Below, piece by piece: positions 18,037 through 27,219 of a stretch of 64,000 bases of DNA. Location: assembly GCF_007559025.1 (NCBI RefSeq), contig NZ_CP041765.1, positions 678,679 to 742,678 on the forward strand. The letters are read 5' to 3'. A program made the translations under genes and the position numbers. Positions within the stretch are counted from its first letter, which is position 1, and every line of letters starts with the position of its first letter. The notes beneath the pieces are model-generated. The model was not told the DNA's origin. It saw only the letters and a program-made list of their open reading frames with translations, and made no database searches. Source of the stretch: Tomitella fengzijianii (GTDB taxonomy: Bacteria; Actinomycetota; Actinomycetes; Mycobacteriales; Mycobacteriaceae).

Positions 18037-18696
18037 CTAACCGTGGTCGAGGATGCCGCGAAGCAGCAGGTCGGTCATGCGCTTGGCGGATTGCTCCGCG
18101 TCGTCGGTGTCGCGCAGGCACACGGCGAAGATCGCGGCCCCGGCGATCGCGTCGATGATCGCGTCCGCGTCGAGCCCGGGCCGGGCGGCCCCCGTCGAAG
18201 CGGCCTGATCGAGCAGCCGGCCGAGCGCCTCGCGCAGCGGGTCCAGCTGGTCGATGACCAGGCGCCGGTGCAGCTCCGGATCGGACCGGGTCTCGGCGAT
18301 CAGTCCGGGCACGCCCGCGCGCGCAGCGGGAGCGCCGAACAGTCTGTATGCGCCGGCGACGAGCGTCGAGACCGCGCCGATGAGGTCGTCCGGGGGAAGG
18401 TCGCCGGGCTCGACGGACGGGTAGACGGCGTCGTGGATGAGCTGTGCCTTCGAGTTCCACCGCCGGTAGATGGCAGGGCGGCTGACGCCGGAGCGGGTCG
18501 CGATCGCGTCGATGCTCGTGCGGTTGTATCCGCGCTCCGCCAGCAGTTCACGGGCCGCTTGCAGCGCGGCTGCGTCGATGTCGGGGTTGCGTTGCGGTCC
18601 CAGCCTGTGGTGGGTGCCTCCCGCCCTGGTCCGGGGTCCTTCGGTACGCTCCACGTCCGATCCGTCTCCCTGCCTGTGCTCCGTCGATCTGCCCAT
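18037..18696 (-). CDS. TetR family repressor of the DrrAB-like exporter
   Basis: 219 aa. The N-terminal basic stretch is followed by the TetR HTH (residues about 40-85, with TSIDAIATRSGVSRPAIYRRW). The C-terminal ligand domain is of the TetR_C type. It lies 77 bp upstream of the exporter genes on the same strand, so it is probably first in their operon and their repressor. The divergent 125-bp gap to the phosphotransferase gene holds the control region. Inducer unknown. Confidence 0.85.
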   Translation of the reverse strand: MGRSTEHRQGDGSDVERTEGPRTRAGGTHHRLGPQRNPDIDAAALQAARELLAERGYNRTSIDAIATRSGVSRPAIYRRWNSKAQLIHDAVYPSVEPGDLPPDDLIGAVSTLVAGAYRLFGAPAARAGVPGLIAETRSDPELHRRLVIDQLDPLREALGRLLDQAASTGAARPGLDADAIIDAIAGAAIFAVCLRDTDDAEQSAKRMTDLLLRGILDHG

Positions 18697-18740
18697 GACG
18701 GACGAGCCTGCCTACAGCCGAACAGTCCTATTGTGACCCA

Positions 18741-18769
18741 TTGCACATCGCGAACTATGTCGTTACAGT
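18741..18769 (+). promoter_or_regulatory. promoter TTGCAC-N17-TACAGT
   Basis: -35 at 18741-18746 and -10 at 18764-18769, start expected near 18776, 46 bases before the phosphotransferase ATG. An AGTG-TGT-CACT mini-palindrome (18767-18777) covers the start and could be a repressor site. Confidence 0.5.
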
Positions 18770-18821
18770 GTGTCACTACTTCATGGGGATCGCGATGCGA
18801 TGACGTAATCGAGGGGTGCTG

Positions 18822-20018
18822 ATGCCGGAGGACTCACCGGACATGGGGACGGATTTCACCGAAGTCGCCCGGCCGTCGGATTCCCGGTCGGAGTCCGGCG
18901 ATCTGGCCGACCGCTTCGGACTGTGGCTGACGGGGATCGTCGGCGCCGACGCGCGACCGGAGGTGGGGGAGACGTCGGTCCCCACCGCTGCCGGCATGTC
19001 CAGCGACACCGTGATGGTCGACGCGGCGTGGACGTCGGACGGAACGCGGAACAACCATCGCCTGGTGCTCCGCATGGCGCCGGGCGAGGACGCGATGCCC
19101 GTGTTCCCGTCGTACGACCTGGCCCTGCAGGCGGCCGTGATGCGGGCGGTCCGTGAGCGCACGGCCGTCCCGGTGCCGCGCGTGTACCGGTATGAATCGT
19201 CCGTGGAACCGCTGGGCCGCGAGTTCCTGGTGATGGAGCGGGTGGACGGGGACATCCCGCCGGACGTCATGCCCTACAACTTCGGCTCGTGGGTCTCCGA
19301 GGCCTCCCCGGAACAGCGGCTGCGCCTGCAGGAATCGTCCGTCGAAGTGCTCGCCCAGTTGCATGCGATGGCGGATCCGGAAGAGGTGCTGTGCGCGGCG
19401 GCCGGGCCGGCGGAGGTCGCCGCGCCCGTCGTCCCCGCCGACGCGGGGGGCGCGCTGCGCGAGCATCTGCAGGGACAGCGCCGCTACTACGAGTGGGCCT
19501 CCGACGGCGGTCCGCGGTCGCCGCTGATCGAGCGCGCATTCGACGTGCTCGAATCGACGTCGCCCGCAGTGGCCGGACCACCGGTGCTGTGCTGGGGCGA
19601 TTCGCGCATCGGGAACATCGTCTTCCGCGACTTCCGTCCGGCGGGCGTGCTGGACTGGGAGATGGCGGCGCTGGGGCCCCGGGAGATGGACCTCGGCTGG
19701 ACGATCTTCCTGCACCGGTTCTTCGAGGACCTCGCGGCCCAGGCCGGCCTGCCGGGACTTCCGGAGATGCTCCGCCGCAGCGACGTCGTGGCCCAATACG
19801 AACGGTCCACCGGCCATACGGTGCGGGATCTCGAATGGTTCGTCACCTACGCGGCGCTGCGCCAGGCCGTGATCATGTACCGGATCCAGCGCCGGACCAT
19901 CGCCTTCGGGCAGGCGGAGCAGCCGGGGGATCCCGACTCCATGATCATGCACCGCAAGGGCCTGGAAGAGATGCTGGACGGGGTCTACTGGCCCGCGCTC
20001 GCGGAGGCCGGGCTGTGA
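18822..20018 (+). CDS. aminoglycoside/ACAD10-type phosphotransferase family protein
   Basis: 398 aa kinase-like fold. The nucleotide-handling N-lobe ends in REFLVMERVDGD. The Brenner-type catalytic loop is CWGDSRIGN (Trp where HGD is usual, as in the acyl-CoA-metabolism branch), and the metal motif is LDWEMAALGPREMDLGW. The branch is usually tied to lipid or acyl metabolism rather than antibiotic resistance. ATG 18822 has GAGGGG 5 bases upstream; GTG 18816 is in frame as an alternative. Coupled by GTGA to the next gene, so the two products probably act in the same pathway. Confidence 0.8.
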   Translation: MPEDSPDMGTDFTEVARPSDSRSESGDLADRFGLWLTGIVGADARPEVGETSVPTAAGMSSDTVMVDAAWTSDGTRNNHRLVLRMAPGEDAMPVFPSYDLALQAAVMRAVRERTAVPVPRVYRYESSVEPLGREFLVMERVDGDIPPDVMPYNFGSWVSEASPEQRLRLQESSVEVLAQLHAMADPEEVLCAAAGPAEVAAPVVPADAGGALREHLQGQRRYYEWASDGGPRSPLIERAFDVLESTSPAVAGPPVLCWGDSRIGNIVFRDFRPAGVLDWEMAALGPREMDLGWTIFLHRFFEDLAAQAGLPGLPEMLRRSDVVAQYERSTGHTVRDLEWFVTYAALRQAVIMYRIQRRTIAFGQAEQPGDPDSMIMHRKGLEEMLDGVYWPALAEAGL

Positions 20019-21238
20019 CCCGCCGGGAGGGCGTTCCGGTCGGCGGCGCGGCACAGGGTACCGCGCTGAGCCCCATGGACGACTATCCGGTGCACCAGAT
20101 CTCCGAGGTGGTCCGGCACGTCGGGACCTCCGACCGGAACTTCTACGACCGCTACTACTTCAACTGCGCCCCGCGGTTCGACGGGCAGGGGCAGAGCGGT
20201 GTGGACGGGCCGTTCGCCCTGATCATCGGCCTCGGTCAGTATCCGAATCTCGGCGTGGCGGATGCTTTCGCCGTCCTGCGCCGCGGCGACGACCACCTGG
20301 TGGTGCGTGCGTCGAAGGCGCTCGGCGAGGACCGGATGGACACCAGCGTGGGCCCGTTCCGCCTCGAGGTGATCGAGGGGCTCCGGCGGTTGCGGGTGGT
20401 GCTCGAGGCGTCACCCGACAATCCCGACCTGTCGTTCGACCTCACCTTCACCGCTGATTCGCCGGCACACCTGGAGGCCCGTCACTTCGACCGGAGCCTG
20501 GAGCGCGTCACCTTCGACACGCAGCGGTTCGTGCAATCCGGCACGTGGTCGGGATCCGTCACAGTGGAACAGGTGCGGACGCCGGTGGAGGATCACCAGT
20601 GGTCCGGCAACCGCGACAGGTCGTGGGGCGTGCGGCCCGTCGGCGAGCCCGAACCGCCTGGCCGCCGCGCCGACCCGGCCGAAACGGAGCGCAGCTGTTT
20701 CTTCTGGATCTACGCGGTGCTGCGGTTCTCCGAGTTCGTCATCATCACGATCCTGCAGGAGGACGCCGACGGCGCACGGATCGTCGAGGACGCGGTGCGG
20801 CTGTGGCGTGATCCGGAGCGTGCGCCTGAGACGCTGGCGCTGCCGGAGCACACTCTGCGGTTCGCGCCGGGCGGGCGCGAGGTGACCCATGCGGAGCTCG
20901 TCTTCCAGCGCCGGGACCCGTCCGGCGGCCTCGCCGATCCGCTCCGGGTCGAGTGCACGCCGGCGGTGGCCTGCTACATCGGCGTGGGCACCGGGTACGG
21001 GCTGGAGCAGGACTGGCGGCACGGCATGTGGCAGGGGCCGCTCACGGTCCAGCAACTACGCCGTGCGGTTCCGGAGATCGCCCCGTGGGAGCGGATGCTG
21101 TGCCCGGTGGACAACCTCGTCCGGTGCACGCTGAGCGAGGACGGGGGCATCGAGGAGGGCGAGGGTCTGTTCGAGTGCGCGGTGATCGGCACCTATCCCC
21201 GCTACGGCTTCCACGGTCTGGGCGACGTCGCCGAGTAG
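20015..21238 (+). CDS. conserved protein, CrtC/AttH lipocalin-like features, function unknown
   Basis: 407 aa from GTG 20015, which overlaps the previous stop (GTGA); ATG 20075 is a possible shorter start. It is soluble, rich in beta strands and aromatic residues, without a signal peptide. The HQWSGNRDRSWGVRPVG segment (about residue 190) recalls the central motif of the hydroxyneurosporene synthase/AttH-like lipocalin group. These bind or hydrate hydrophobic ligands. The coupling to a phosphotransferase suggests a shared lipid-like substrate. I do not recognise a defined function. Confidence 0.6.
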   Translation: MTRREGVPVGGAAQGTALSPMDDYPVHQISEVVRHVGTSDRNFYDRYYFNCAPRFDGQGQSGVDGPFALIIGLGQYPNLGVADAFAVLRRGDDHLVVRASKALGEDRMDTSVGPFRLEVIEGLRRLRVVLEASPDNPDLSFDLTFTADSPAHLEARHFDRSLERVTFDTQRFVQSGTWSGSVTVEQVRTPVEDHQWSGNRDRSWGVRPVGEPEPPGRRADPAETERSCFFWIYAVLRFSEFVIITILQEDADGARIVEDAVRLWRDPERAPETLALPEHTLRFAPGGREVTHAELVFQRRDPSGGLADPLRVECTPAVACYIGVGTGYGLEQDWRHGMWQGPLTVQQLRRAVPEIAPWERMLCPVDNLVRCTLSEDGGIEEGEGLFECAVIGTYPRYGFHGLGDVAE

Positions 21239-21276
21239 CGGCGACTCCGCATCGGTGCCGTGCGCCTGCCGGTCCG

Positions 21277-22473
21277 TCACCCGCCTTCGAGGCGGGCGCG
21301 CAGGGTCCGGCGGTCCACCTTGCCGGGGCCGCGCAGGGGGAGCTCGTCGACGATGAACATCGCGCGCGGTGCGGCCTTGGCCCCGAGGCGGTCGGCGACA
21401 GCCGATCGCAGGGACTCCAGCGTCGGCGCAGGACCGGCGCCGGACACGACCGCGACAACCACGCGTTCCCCGAGCCGGTCGTCGGGCAACCCGACCACCG
21501 CGCATTCCCGCACGCCGGGGACCCGGTTCAGAACCGCCTCGACGACCTGGGGCACCACGGTCAGGCCGCCGCTGGTGATGGCTTCGTCCAGACGTCCGGT
21601 GATCGTCAGCACGCCGTCGTCGACGGTGCCCGCGTCGTCCGTCCGAAACCATCCCGGATCGGCGAACGCCGGGTGGTCCGGCGCGTCCAGGTAGCCGGCC
21701 GCCAGGACCGGGCCGCCCAGCAGCACCCGGCCCGTCCCTTCTTGTCCGGGCACCGGTTCCAGCCGCACGCGCACGCCGTCCAACGGGACTCCGTCGTACA
21801 CGCAGCCGCCGCATGTCTCGCTCATGCCGTAGGTCCGCACCAGCGTCAGCCCGGCGTCCGCGGCATGCTCGCACAACGTCGCCGGTGTCGCCGCGCCGCC
21901 GACGAGGATGGCGTCGAACCCGCGCAGCGCGTCGGTCGCCGCCGGATCGTCGAGCGCTTTGACGAGCTGGGTGGGCACCAGCGAGGTGTAGGCGCGGCCG
22001 GCGGGCATGCGCCGCGCGGCGTCGACCAGTGCCTCCGGGCGGAAGCCGCGCGCGACGTCGACGATCACCGGCTCGGTGCCCGCCACGACCGACCGCACCA
22101 GGACCTGCATCCCCGCGATGTGGTGCGGGGGCAGCGGCAGCAGCCACGTTCCGGGGCCGCCGAGCCTGCTGTGCGTGGCGCGCGCACCCGCCGCAAGCGC
22201 GGATCCTGTGAGGAGGGCGCCCTTCGGGGTGCCGGTGGTCCCGGAGGTGGCGACGACCATGGCGACGCCGCCGCCGACAGGGGAGCCGGGCGGGAGCGCG
22301 CCGGTCAGGCGGGCGGTCTCCCGTTCGTCGCCGGCCGGGACGGGAAGGAGCGCGTCGCCGTCTCCGTCGATGGCCGCGGCGATGCGGGGCAGGAGCGCCA
22401 CCGCGCGGGGGGAGGAGGGCACGGGGAGGGCGGCGAGCCTGCGGCCTGCCCGGGCGGATGACGGGACGGTCAT
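21277..22473 (-). CDS. menE: o-succinylbenzoate-CoA ligase
   Basis: 398 aa short acyl-adenylating enzyme. The P-loop is ATSGTTGTPKGALL (about residue 77), the core is RTYGMSETCGG, the hinge aspartate is in ITGRLDE, and the C-terminal lysine is in GPGKVDR. It activates o-succinylbenzoate for MenB. At 398 residues it matches mycobacterial MenE rather than longer firmicute forms. ATG 22473 is chosen at the first natural N-terminus; it lies 7 bp after the DUF3349 stop, so they are co-transcribed. Same order as Mtb Rv0542c. Confidence 0.92.
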   Translation of the reverse strand: MTVPSSARAGRRLAALPVPSSPRAVALLPRIAAAIDGDGDALLPVPAGDERETARLTGALPPGSPVGGGVAMVVATSGTTGTPKGALLTGSALAAGARATHSRLGGPGTWLLPLPPHHIAGMQVLVRSVVAGTEPVIVDVARGFRPEALVDAARRMPAGRAYTSLVPTQLVKALDDPAATDALRGFDAILVGGAATPATLCEHAADAGLTLVRTYGMSETCGGCVYDGVPLDGVRVRLEPVPGQEGTGRVLLGGPVLAAGYLDAPDHPAFADPGWFRTDDAGTVDDGVLTITGRLDEAITSGGLTVVPQVVEAVLNRVPGVRECAVVGLPDDRLGERVVVAVVSGAGPAPTLESLRSAVADRLGAKAAPRAMFIVDELPLRGPGKVDRRTLRARLEGG

Positions 22474-22480
22474 CTGCGGG

Positions 22481-22822
22481 TCAGCGGCGCCGATCGTGCG
22501 AGGCCGAGTGCTGATCGTGCGGCGAGTGATGCATGTGCGCCAACGGCCAGCCGCCCTCGACGAGGTGCGCGCGTACGCGGTTGACGTCGCGTTCCGCGGG
22601 CATCTCGTTGGTGATCTTGGTGATGAGCACCTGGATGTCGGCCTTGGTGATGGGCAGGTCGCCGCGCGCGACCAGCTCGTCCGCGAGCATCTGCACCTCG
22701 TCGTGGGTGAGGCGGCGTTCCAGCAATGCGAGCAGCGGGATGTAGTCCTGCTCCGGAACGCCCTCGGGGTAGCCGGCCCGCAGCCAGTCGACCACTGCAC
22801 CGACGATCGGCGGAAAACTCAT
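22481..22822 (-). CDS. DUF3349 family protein, copy 2
   Basis: 113 aa small helical protein. The head VVDWLRAGYPEGVPEQDYIPLLALLERRL is family-typical, followed by DELVARGDLP and a VNRVRAHLVEGGWPL tail. Its role is unknown. ATG 22822 overlaps the stop of the upstream copy (ATGA). The His/Asp-rich C-terminus (MHHSPHDQHSASHD) is specific to this copy. Between menE and pitA, as for Mtb Rv0543c. Confidence 0.82.
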   Translation of the reverse strand: MSFPPIVGAVVDWLRAGYPEGVPEQDYIPLLALLERRLTHDEVQMLADELVARGDLPITKADIQVLITKITNEMPAERDVNRVRAHLVEGGWPLAHMHHSPHDQHSASHDRRR

Positions 22823-23205
22823 GCGCTCTCCTCCTGTTCGGGTTCGGCCTCCTGCGGGGACTCGGCCTCCTGCGCGGCGCCCGTGTTCCGGAGCCAGTCG
22901 GGGTTGTCGTCGATGCTCTCCGGGTCCGCCAGCGGCCACCCGCCCGCGGCCAGCCGCACGGCGACCCGGCGGACATCGTCCTCGAGCGGGTTCTCGCTGG
23001 TCAGTCGGGCAATGGTGTCCTCGATCTCGCCGACTTCGATCGGGGTATCGGCGTCCGCGATGAGTGCGTCGACGACTTCGCGGATCTCCTCGTCGGTGAG
23101 CTTGCGCTGCAACACCGCGAGCAGGGGGAAGTAGTCCTTCGGCGGCACGCCTTCCGGATAGCCGGCGCGGAGCCAACCGGTCACTGCGGCGATCAACGGG
23201 TGCAC
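22819..23205 (-). CDS. DUF3349 family protein, copy 1
   Basis: 128 aa paralogue of the next gene, sharing WLRAGYPEGVP, the DYxPLLAxLxRKLT block and an AGGWPL end. Its C-terminal 25 residues are Glu/Gln-rich and acidic, unlike the His-rich tail of copy 2. GTG 23205 has a near-perfect ribosome site GAAGGAGGT. Tandem duplication with ATGA coupling keeps the two at a fixed ratio, which may mean a heteromer; function unknown. Confidence 0.82.
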   Translation of the reverse strand: MHPLIAAVTGWLRAGYPEGVPPKDYFPLLAVLQRKLTDEEIREVVDALIADADTPIEVGEIEDTIARLTSENPLEDDVRRVAVRLAAGGWPLADPESIDDNPDWLRNTGAAQEAESPQEAEPEQEESA

Positions 23206-23227
23206 GCGCCCACCTCCTTCGGGAGCA

Positions 23228-23485
23228 TCAGTGCCCGCCGGTGAGGACGATGGCCGCGATTCCCGCTGCCACCGCCGCGATGACCAGGGCGAAGCACGCG
23301 TACGCCGCGACCCGGCGGGCGGGCGAGGGCGCGGCGGTGGTGGTCTCACCGTGCTCGTCGACGCCCAACGCACCACCATAGAGGAGCTTCAGGCTGACGG
23401 CGAATACGGCGGGGATGCCGGCCCCCAGCACGAGACCCACGGCGATGACCTGCCAGAGCGAGTTGAGGGTGCCGGTGACGCTCAT
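23228..23485 (-). CDS. small two-helix membrane protein after pitA
   Basis: 85 aa with helices at about 10-33 (WQVIAVGLVLGAGIPAVFAV) and 58-82 (VAAYACFALVIAAVAAGIAAI). ATG 23485 overlaps the pitA stop by ATGA, so it is made with the transporter. Matches in place and size the small membrane protein next to Mtb pitA (Rv0544c). A stabilising or regulatory subunit for PitA is a reasonable guess, unproven. Confidence 0.78.
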   Translation of the reverse strand: MSVTGTLNSLWQVIAVGLVLGAGIPAVFAVSLKLLYGGALGVDEHGETTTAAPSPARRVAAYACFALVIAAVAAGIAAIVLTGGH

Positions 23486-24735
23486 CGTGCCGCTCCCTTG
23501 AAACGGTGCGGTCGGTCGCCCAGCGCGGCGTGCGAGTCGAGCGGCGGCAGGCCCTCCGGGGTGTCCGGTGCCGTGGGGGAGGCGTCGGGCGAACCGGCCG
23601 GCGCCGAATCGGCGGCCCAATCGGCGTTGACGTTCTCTGCGTTGACGGCCTGGCGGCGCGAGCGGTTCCACATCCACCCGGCCATGGCCAGCAGGATGGC
23701 GAACACCACGACGACACCCGTGGCGCCCCCGATGTAGTGGGCGAGGGCCCAGCACGCGGCGCCGACGAGGCCGGCCGCCGGCAGCGTGATCACCCACGCG
23801 ATGGCCATGCGCCCGGCGACGGCCCAACGCACTTCGGCGCCCTTGCGGCCGAGCCCGGTGCCCATGATCGAACCCGTGGCCACGTGGGTGGTCGACAACG
23901 GGAGCCCCAGGTGGCTCGAGGTCAGGATGATGGCGGCCGACGAGGAGTCCGCCGCCATGCCCTGCGGGGAATCGATCTCCACCAGTCCCTTGCCGAGGGT
24001 GCGGATGACGCGCCAGCCGCCGAAGTACGTGCCGGCGGCGATGGCGATGGCGCACGCGGCCTTCACCCAGAACGGCATCGGATCGTCCGCGTTGATCGCG
24101 CCGTGGGCCACGAGCGCCAGGAAGATGACGCCCATCGTCTTCTGGGCGTCGTTGGTGCCGTGTGCCAGGGAGATCATCGACGCCGAGCCGATCTGGCCCC
24201 AGCGGAATCCACGGCCGCGCTTCTCGGCGGGGACGCCCGAGGTGATCTTGTAGATGAGGCGGGTCCCGACGGTGGACACCAGGCCGGCCACGACGGGCGC
24301 CAGCAGCGCGGGGAGGACGACGCGGCCGAGGACGCCGCCCCACTCGACCCCGGACGTGCCGAGTGCGGCGAGCGCCGCGCCGATCAGACCGCCGAACAGT
24401 GCGTGCGACGAACTCGACGGCAGGCCGAAGAGCCAGGTGGACAGGTTCCAGATGATGCCGCCGACCAGGCCGGCGAACACGATGAACAGCAGCGCTTCGC
24501 CCTGGACCGCGTCGAGGGAGACGATGCCCTTGGCGACGGTGGCGGCCACGGCGACGGACAGGAACGCGCCGAGCAGATTCAGGGTGGCGGAGAGCGCGAC
24601 GGCGACCTTGGGCCGGAGCGCACCGGTGGCGATGGAGGGAGCCATCGCATTGCCGGTGTCATGGAAGCCGTTCGTGAAGTCGAACGCCAGCGCGGTGACG
24701 ATCACGATCGTGAGTACGAGCAACTCTGCAGTCAC
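23482..24735 (-). CDS. pitA: low-affinity inorganic phosphate transporter PiT
   Basis: 417 aa with about ten helices and the duplicated PiT signature: FDFTNGFHDTGNAMA in the first half and SLAHGTNDAQKTMG in the second. It imports metal-phosphate with protons. Residues 345-417 are a hydrophilic Ala/Pro/Asp tail after the last helix. GTG start at 24735 lies inside an inverted repeat. First gene of the run pitA-small membrane protein-DUF3349x2-menE. Confidence 0.92.
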   Translation of the reverse strand: MTAELLVLTIVIVTALAFDFTNGFHDTGNAMAPSIATGALRPKVAVALSATLNLLGAFLSVAVAATVAKGIVSLDAVQGEALLFIVFAGLVGGIIWNLSTWLFGLPSSSSHALFGGLIGAALAALGTSGVEWGGVLGRVVLPALLAPVVAGLVSTVGTRLIYKITSGVPAEKRGRGFRWGQIGSASMISLAHGTNDAQKTMGVIFLALVAHGAINADDPMPFWVKAACAIAIAAGTYFGGWRVIRTLGKGLVEIDSPQGMAADSSSAAIILTSSHLGLPLSTTHVATGSIMGTGLGRKGAEVRWAVAGRMAIAWVITLPAAGLVGAACWALAHYIGGATGVVVVFAILLAMAGWMWNRSRRQAVNAENVNADWAADSAPAGSPDASPTAPDTPEGLPPLDSHAALGDRPHRFKGAAR

Positions 24736-24752
24736 ACGCCCGAGTGTGTGAC
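24731..24752. promoter_or_regulatory. inverted repeat GTCACAC-N8-GTGTGAC over the pitA start codon
   Basis: Seven-bp arms 24731-24737 and 24746-24752; the pitA GTG occupies 24735-24733. It could be an operator or a hairpin limiting initiation. The 149-bp gap to 24884 holds nothing else I can name. Confidence 0.4.
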
Positions 24753-24884
24753 TCTCCGGCGAAAATGTCTAACGTGCGGAAGTCGCTGACCTGCAAGTTG
24801 TGGATCGGGTAGGCCAAAGTTCACCCAGAGTTCACCTGAACGGCCCCTCCGTGTCGTGTTGGCGGCCCGCTGGTGTCTGCGCCG

Positions 24885-25901
24885 TCACATCCGTGCAGGC
24901 CGCGGTGCGTTTCCGGCGTCCTCCGCCTCGCCGCCGTCGCCGCCGTCCGCGGCAACGCCGCGACCCGCGTACCGGAGGGCGGCGCGGATGAGGCCGGTGA
25001 GCTCGCTGAGGGGGACCGTGGAGATGCGGCCCTCGGACCTGTCGCTCTGGCCGCGGAGCACGAGCGTGCGCGGCCCCGTCTCCACCTCCGTCAGCCGCAG
25101 GTTCCACGGAAGCTCGGGCACGGTCAGCGTGCGCACCCGCAAACCGGGGATCTGGCGCGTCTTGCCCCGGACACGGGGGCGGCTGCTCAGCGCCATCCGC
25201 GACACCCGCAGCTCGGTGGGCGCGAACTGCAGGTCGCCGTCGTGCACCCTGGGGGCCACGATCACGTGGCCGAGGCGTTGTGCGCGGCTCCAGGACGCCC
25301 GCATGACGCCGTCGGCGTCGATGTCGACGGTCAGGTCCGGCAGCTGCGTCCGTACCAGCCGGCGCAGCTCGTGCGCGGACAGCCGCAGTTCCACTTCGAT
25401 GGTGCCGAACTCCAGCGCCGGCGAGTAGGCGGTGCGCAGCTGGATGTCGCGGCAGTCCACCTCGGCGTGTTCGACGTGGACCTGCAGGCCTGGCCTGGGT
25501 GCCTGGCCTGCGGGCGGTTCCGCGGGGTTCCCCACCCAGTGCAGGCCCGCGGCCGTCGCGCGGATGCGTGCGAATTGGCCGCGCGCCAGGCCGAGGGAGT
25601 CGACCTCGGTGTCCAGCTCGGTGGGCGTGAGTGTGAGCGTGCCGTTGCCGGCCTGCATGCGCACGCGCTTGTGCAGGAACTGGTCGGCGACGGTGCGCAT
25701 CGCGTTCTGCAGGAACTGTGCGGGCGTGAGTGGAACGCCGCCGCTGCCGCCCATCGGGTTGATGAGCGCTGAGCCGATGTCGGAGCCGAACAGCGACCTG
25801 CTCACGCCCAGCCCCATGCCGACGCCGGTGTCGATGACGCGCTCGACGTCGCGCAGGCGCCGCTGCCAGCCGATGTTGAACGGGTCGAACGGGTCGATCA
25901 T
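24885..25901 (-). CDS. DUF2993 (LmeA-like) family protein
   Basis: 338 aa. The body from about residue 60 has the DUF2993 layout of a lipid-binding SMP/LmeA-like fold: repeated strands with LTLTPTELDTEVDSLGLARGQ-type text and a middle CRDIQLRTAYSP. LmeA of mycobacteria is a periplasmic phospholipase tied to mannan maturation. This form has no obvious signal peptide, starting MIDPFDPFNIGWQRR, so it may be cytoplasmic or peripheral. Single gene on the minus strand; function inferred only at family level. Confidence 0.68.
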   Translation of the reverse strand: MIDPFDPFNIGWQRRLRDVERVIDTGVGMGLGVSRSLFGSDIGSALINPMGGSGGVPLTPAQFLQNAMRTVADQFLHKRVRMQAGNGTLTLTPTELDTEVDSLGLARGQFARIRATAAGLHWVGNPAEPPAGQAPRPGLQVHVEHAEVDCRDIQLRTAYSPALEFGTIEVELRLSAHELRRLVRTQLPDLTVDIDADGVMRASWSRAQRLGHVIVAPRVHDGDLQFAPTELRVSRMALSSRPRVRGKTRQIPGLRVRTLTVPELPWNLRLTEVETGPRTLVLRGQSDRSEGRISTVPLSELTGLIRAALRYAGRGVAADGGDGGEAEDAGNAPRPARM

Positions 25902-26098
25902 CGGACTCGGCCGTCCGGGGGGTTCGTGCCGTTCATGGTGGTCTCCGTGGTTCGGGCGCGCCTGCGGCGCCGCATGGGTCTTCTCAGGCTAGTCGCCGTC
26001 CGGGCCGTCGGCGCCGTTCCGTTGCCCGGGCGGGCGACGGGCGGCGAAAGTAGACTGGGCATGAGGAGTTCGAGGGTGCCGAACCGGGAGGTGCCGTT

Positions 26099-26197
26099 GT
26101 GAACACGTATATGCTGCTGGGAATTGCCACCGCCGCGTATTGGATCAGCGGATGGGACAACCTGAGCCGGACGATCGCGCACTTCGTCACCGGGTGA
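26099..26197 (+). CDS. predicted 32-aa hydrophobic small protein
   Basis: GTG 26099 to TGA 26197 encodes 32 residues with a hydrophobic core MLLGIATAAYWISGW and a short polar end. A strong ribosome site GGGAGGTG (26086-26093) lies 5 bases upstream, which is the main support. A TAGACT hexamer at 26051 could be its -10. Between the divergent DUF2993 gene and convergent menB, so not a leader of a larger gene. Could be a membrane-active small protein; unverified. Confidence 0.45.
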   Translation: MNTYMLLGIATAAYWISGWDNLSRTIAHFVTG

Positions 26198-26277
26198 GCC
26201 TCCAGGGGGCGGCCCGGTGGGACCGCCCCCGTCCGATGACGCTCGCGCGGTGATGCCGGCCTCTGCGGCGACGGGAC

Positions 26278-27168
<891 letters not shown>

Positions 27169-27174
27169 GCCATG

Positions 27175-27213
27175 AGGATAGGCCGCGGCCGCGGGCGCCC
27201 GTCCGGTTAGCGT
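27175..27213. promoter_or_regulatory. divergent leaderless promoter pair for menB and the thioesterase
   Basis: Minus-strand TATCCT (27180-27175) sits 6 bases before menB GTG, and plus-strand TAGCGT (27208-27213) sits 6 bases before the thioesterase ATG. Neither gene has a ribosome site. The 51-bp gap leaves little room for other control. Confidence 0.5.
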
Positions 27214-27219
27214 GCAGGC

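Noticed and set aside
19289..20014. Upstream extension of the unknown gene at 20015, read in another frame through the phosphotransferase
   Set aside because: Arg/Gly/Ala-rich shadow text; the natural start is the GTGA overlap at 20015.
18822..20018. Aminoglycoside resistance gene
   Set aside because: It belongs to the ACAD10-like branch by its WGD loop and has a metabolic neighbour; no resistance context.
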